From Acidobacteriota bacterium (GTDB lineage: Bacteria; Acidobacteriota; UBA6911), in the NCBI GenBank assembly GCA_031254095.1, contig JAIRVC010000102.1:1-6857 (forward strand): a stretch of 6,857 nucleotides of DNA, given 5' to 3'. This document shows positions 6,803 to 6,857 of this stretch, in pieces. Under the pieces are notes generated by a model, which did not search any database, had not been told where the DNA came from, and saw only the letters and a program-made list of their open reading frames with translations. A program made the translations under genes and the position numbers. Numbering within the stretch: the stretch's first letter is position 1; every line of letters starts with the position of its first letter.

Positions 6803-6857
6803 ATCCTGACTCTATTTTCTGCCCATGGGTCGGAATTGAGTCCCGCCCCCCTTTTCG

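Larger units (their letters stand above)
6516..6857. other. Repeat-rich non-coding right end
   Basis: These 342 bases have no reading frame with coding character. The longest candidate I looked at, ATG at 6616, encodes only 19 codons (MFYNNTRKYAYLQALQAMY) and has no ribosome binding site. The stretch is AT-rich and holds the direct repeats, hairpin, spaced inverted repeat and ATACCCAC pair listed separately. An isolated TATAAT at 6622-6627 has no -35 partner at 17 bases. No strong terminator follows the stop at 6515; the short GC dyad at about 6520-6531 lacks a T-run. Confidence 0.7.

Noticed and set aside
6797..6857. Frame starting ATG at 6797 and open to the window edge (MLILTLFSAHGSELSPAPLF)
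   Set aside because: It has no ribosome binding site, the start sits inside a dyad, and the few residues show no coding character. It cannot be judged without more sequence.
6817..6857. Partial tRNA on the minus strand
   Set aside because: Only a T-loop-like CTCAATTC is present. The two sides of the T-stem do not pair, and no acceptor stem or CCA context fits.

Overview
The window looks like ordinary chromosomal DNA from a Gram-negative bacterium. The coding regions are fairly GC-rich and the gaps AT-rich. From memory of the family, the ClpC protein is closest to Acidobacteriota ClpC: its N-terminus starts [20 protein letters not shown], and it has a KDRSLERRF block and a [12 protein letters not shown] C-terminus. 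This assignment is an inference with moderate-to-low confidence, and no rRNA or tRNA confirms it. There is no intact mobile element, CRISPR array or RNA gene.

Layout: (1) 1-73, short downstream region of clpC holding a GGGAACCT-type motif. (2) 74-2509, minus strand, a ClpC-type AAA+ unfoldase. Both ATPase modules and the ClpP-docking loop are intact, but the usual coiled-coil middle (M/UVR) domain is replaced by an Arg/Gly/Asp/Tyr-rich linker. (3) 2510-2736, a divergent promoter region with good sigma70-type promoters facing each way. (4) 2737-4341 serA and 4362-5441 serC, plus strand, 20 bases apart: the first two steps of phosphorylated serine biosynthesis in one transcription unit. (5) 5523-6515, plus strand, an exported protein made of two NTF2-like repeats. 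It is probably read through from serC or from a weak local promoter. (6) 6516-6857, 342 bases with no credible gene but many small repeats: a diverged direct repeat starting TTGACATG, a perfect hairpin, a 9-bp spaced inverted repeat, and a tandem ATACCCAC pair that resembles integrase arm-type sites.

How the genes work together: SerA oxidises 3-phosphoglycerate to 3-phosphohydroxypyruvate and SerC transaminates it to phosphoserine, so the pair is a clear functional unit. The phosphatase SerB is not in the window. ClpC is a separate protein-quality-control gene sharing only the upstream gap. The exported protein has no evident functional link to serine synthesis.

Most of the window is conventional. 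The two things most worth a second look are the missing ClpC M domain and the repeat-rich right end, which may be an attachment site or the edge of a mobile element.
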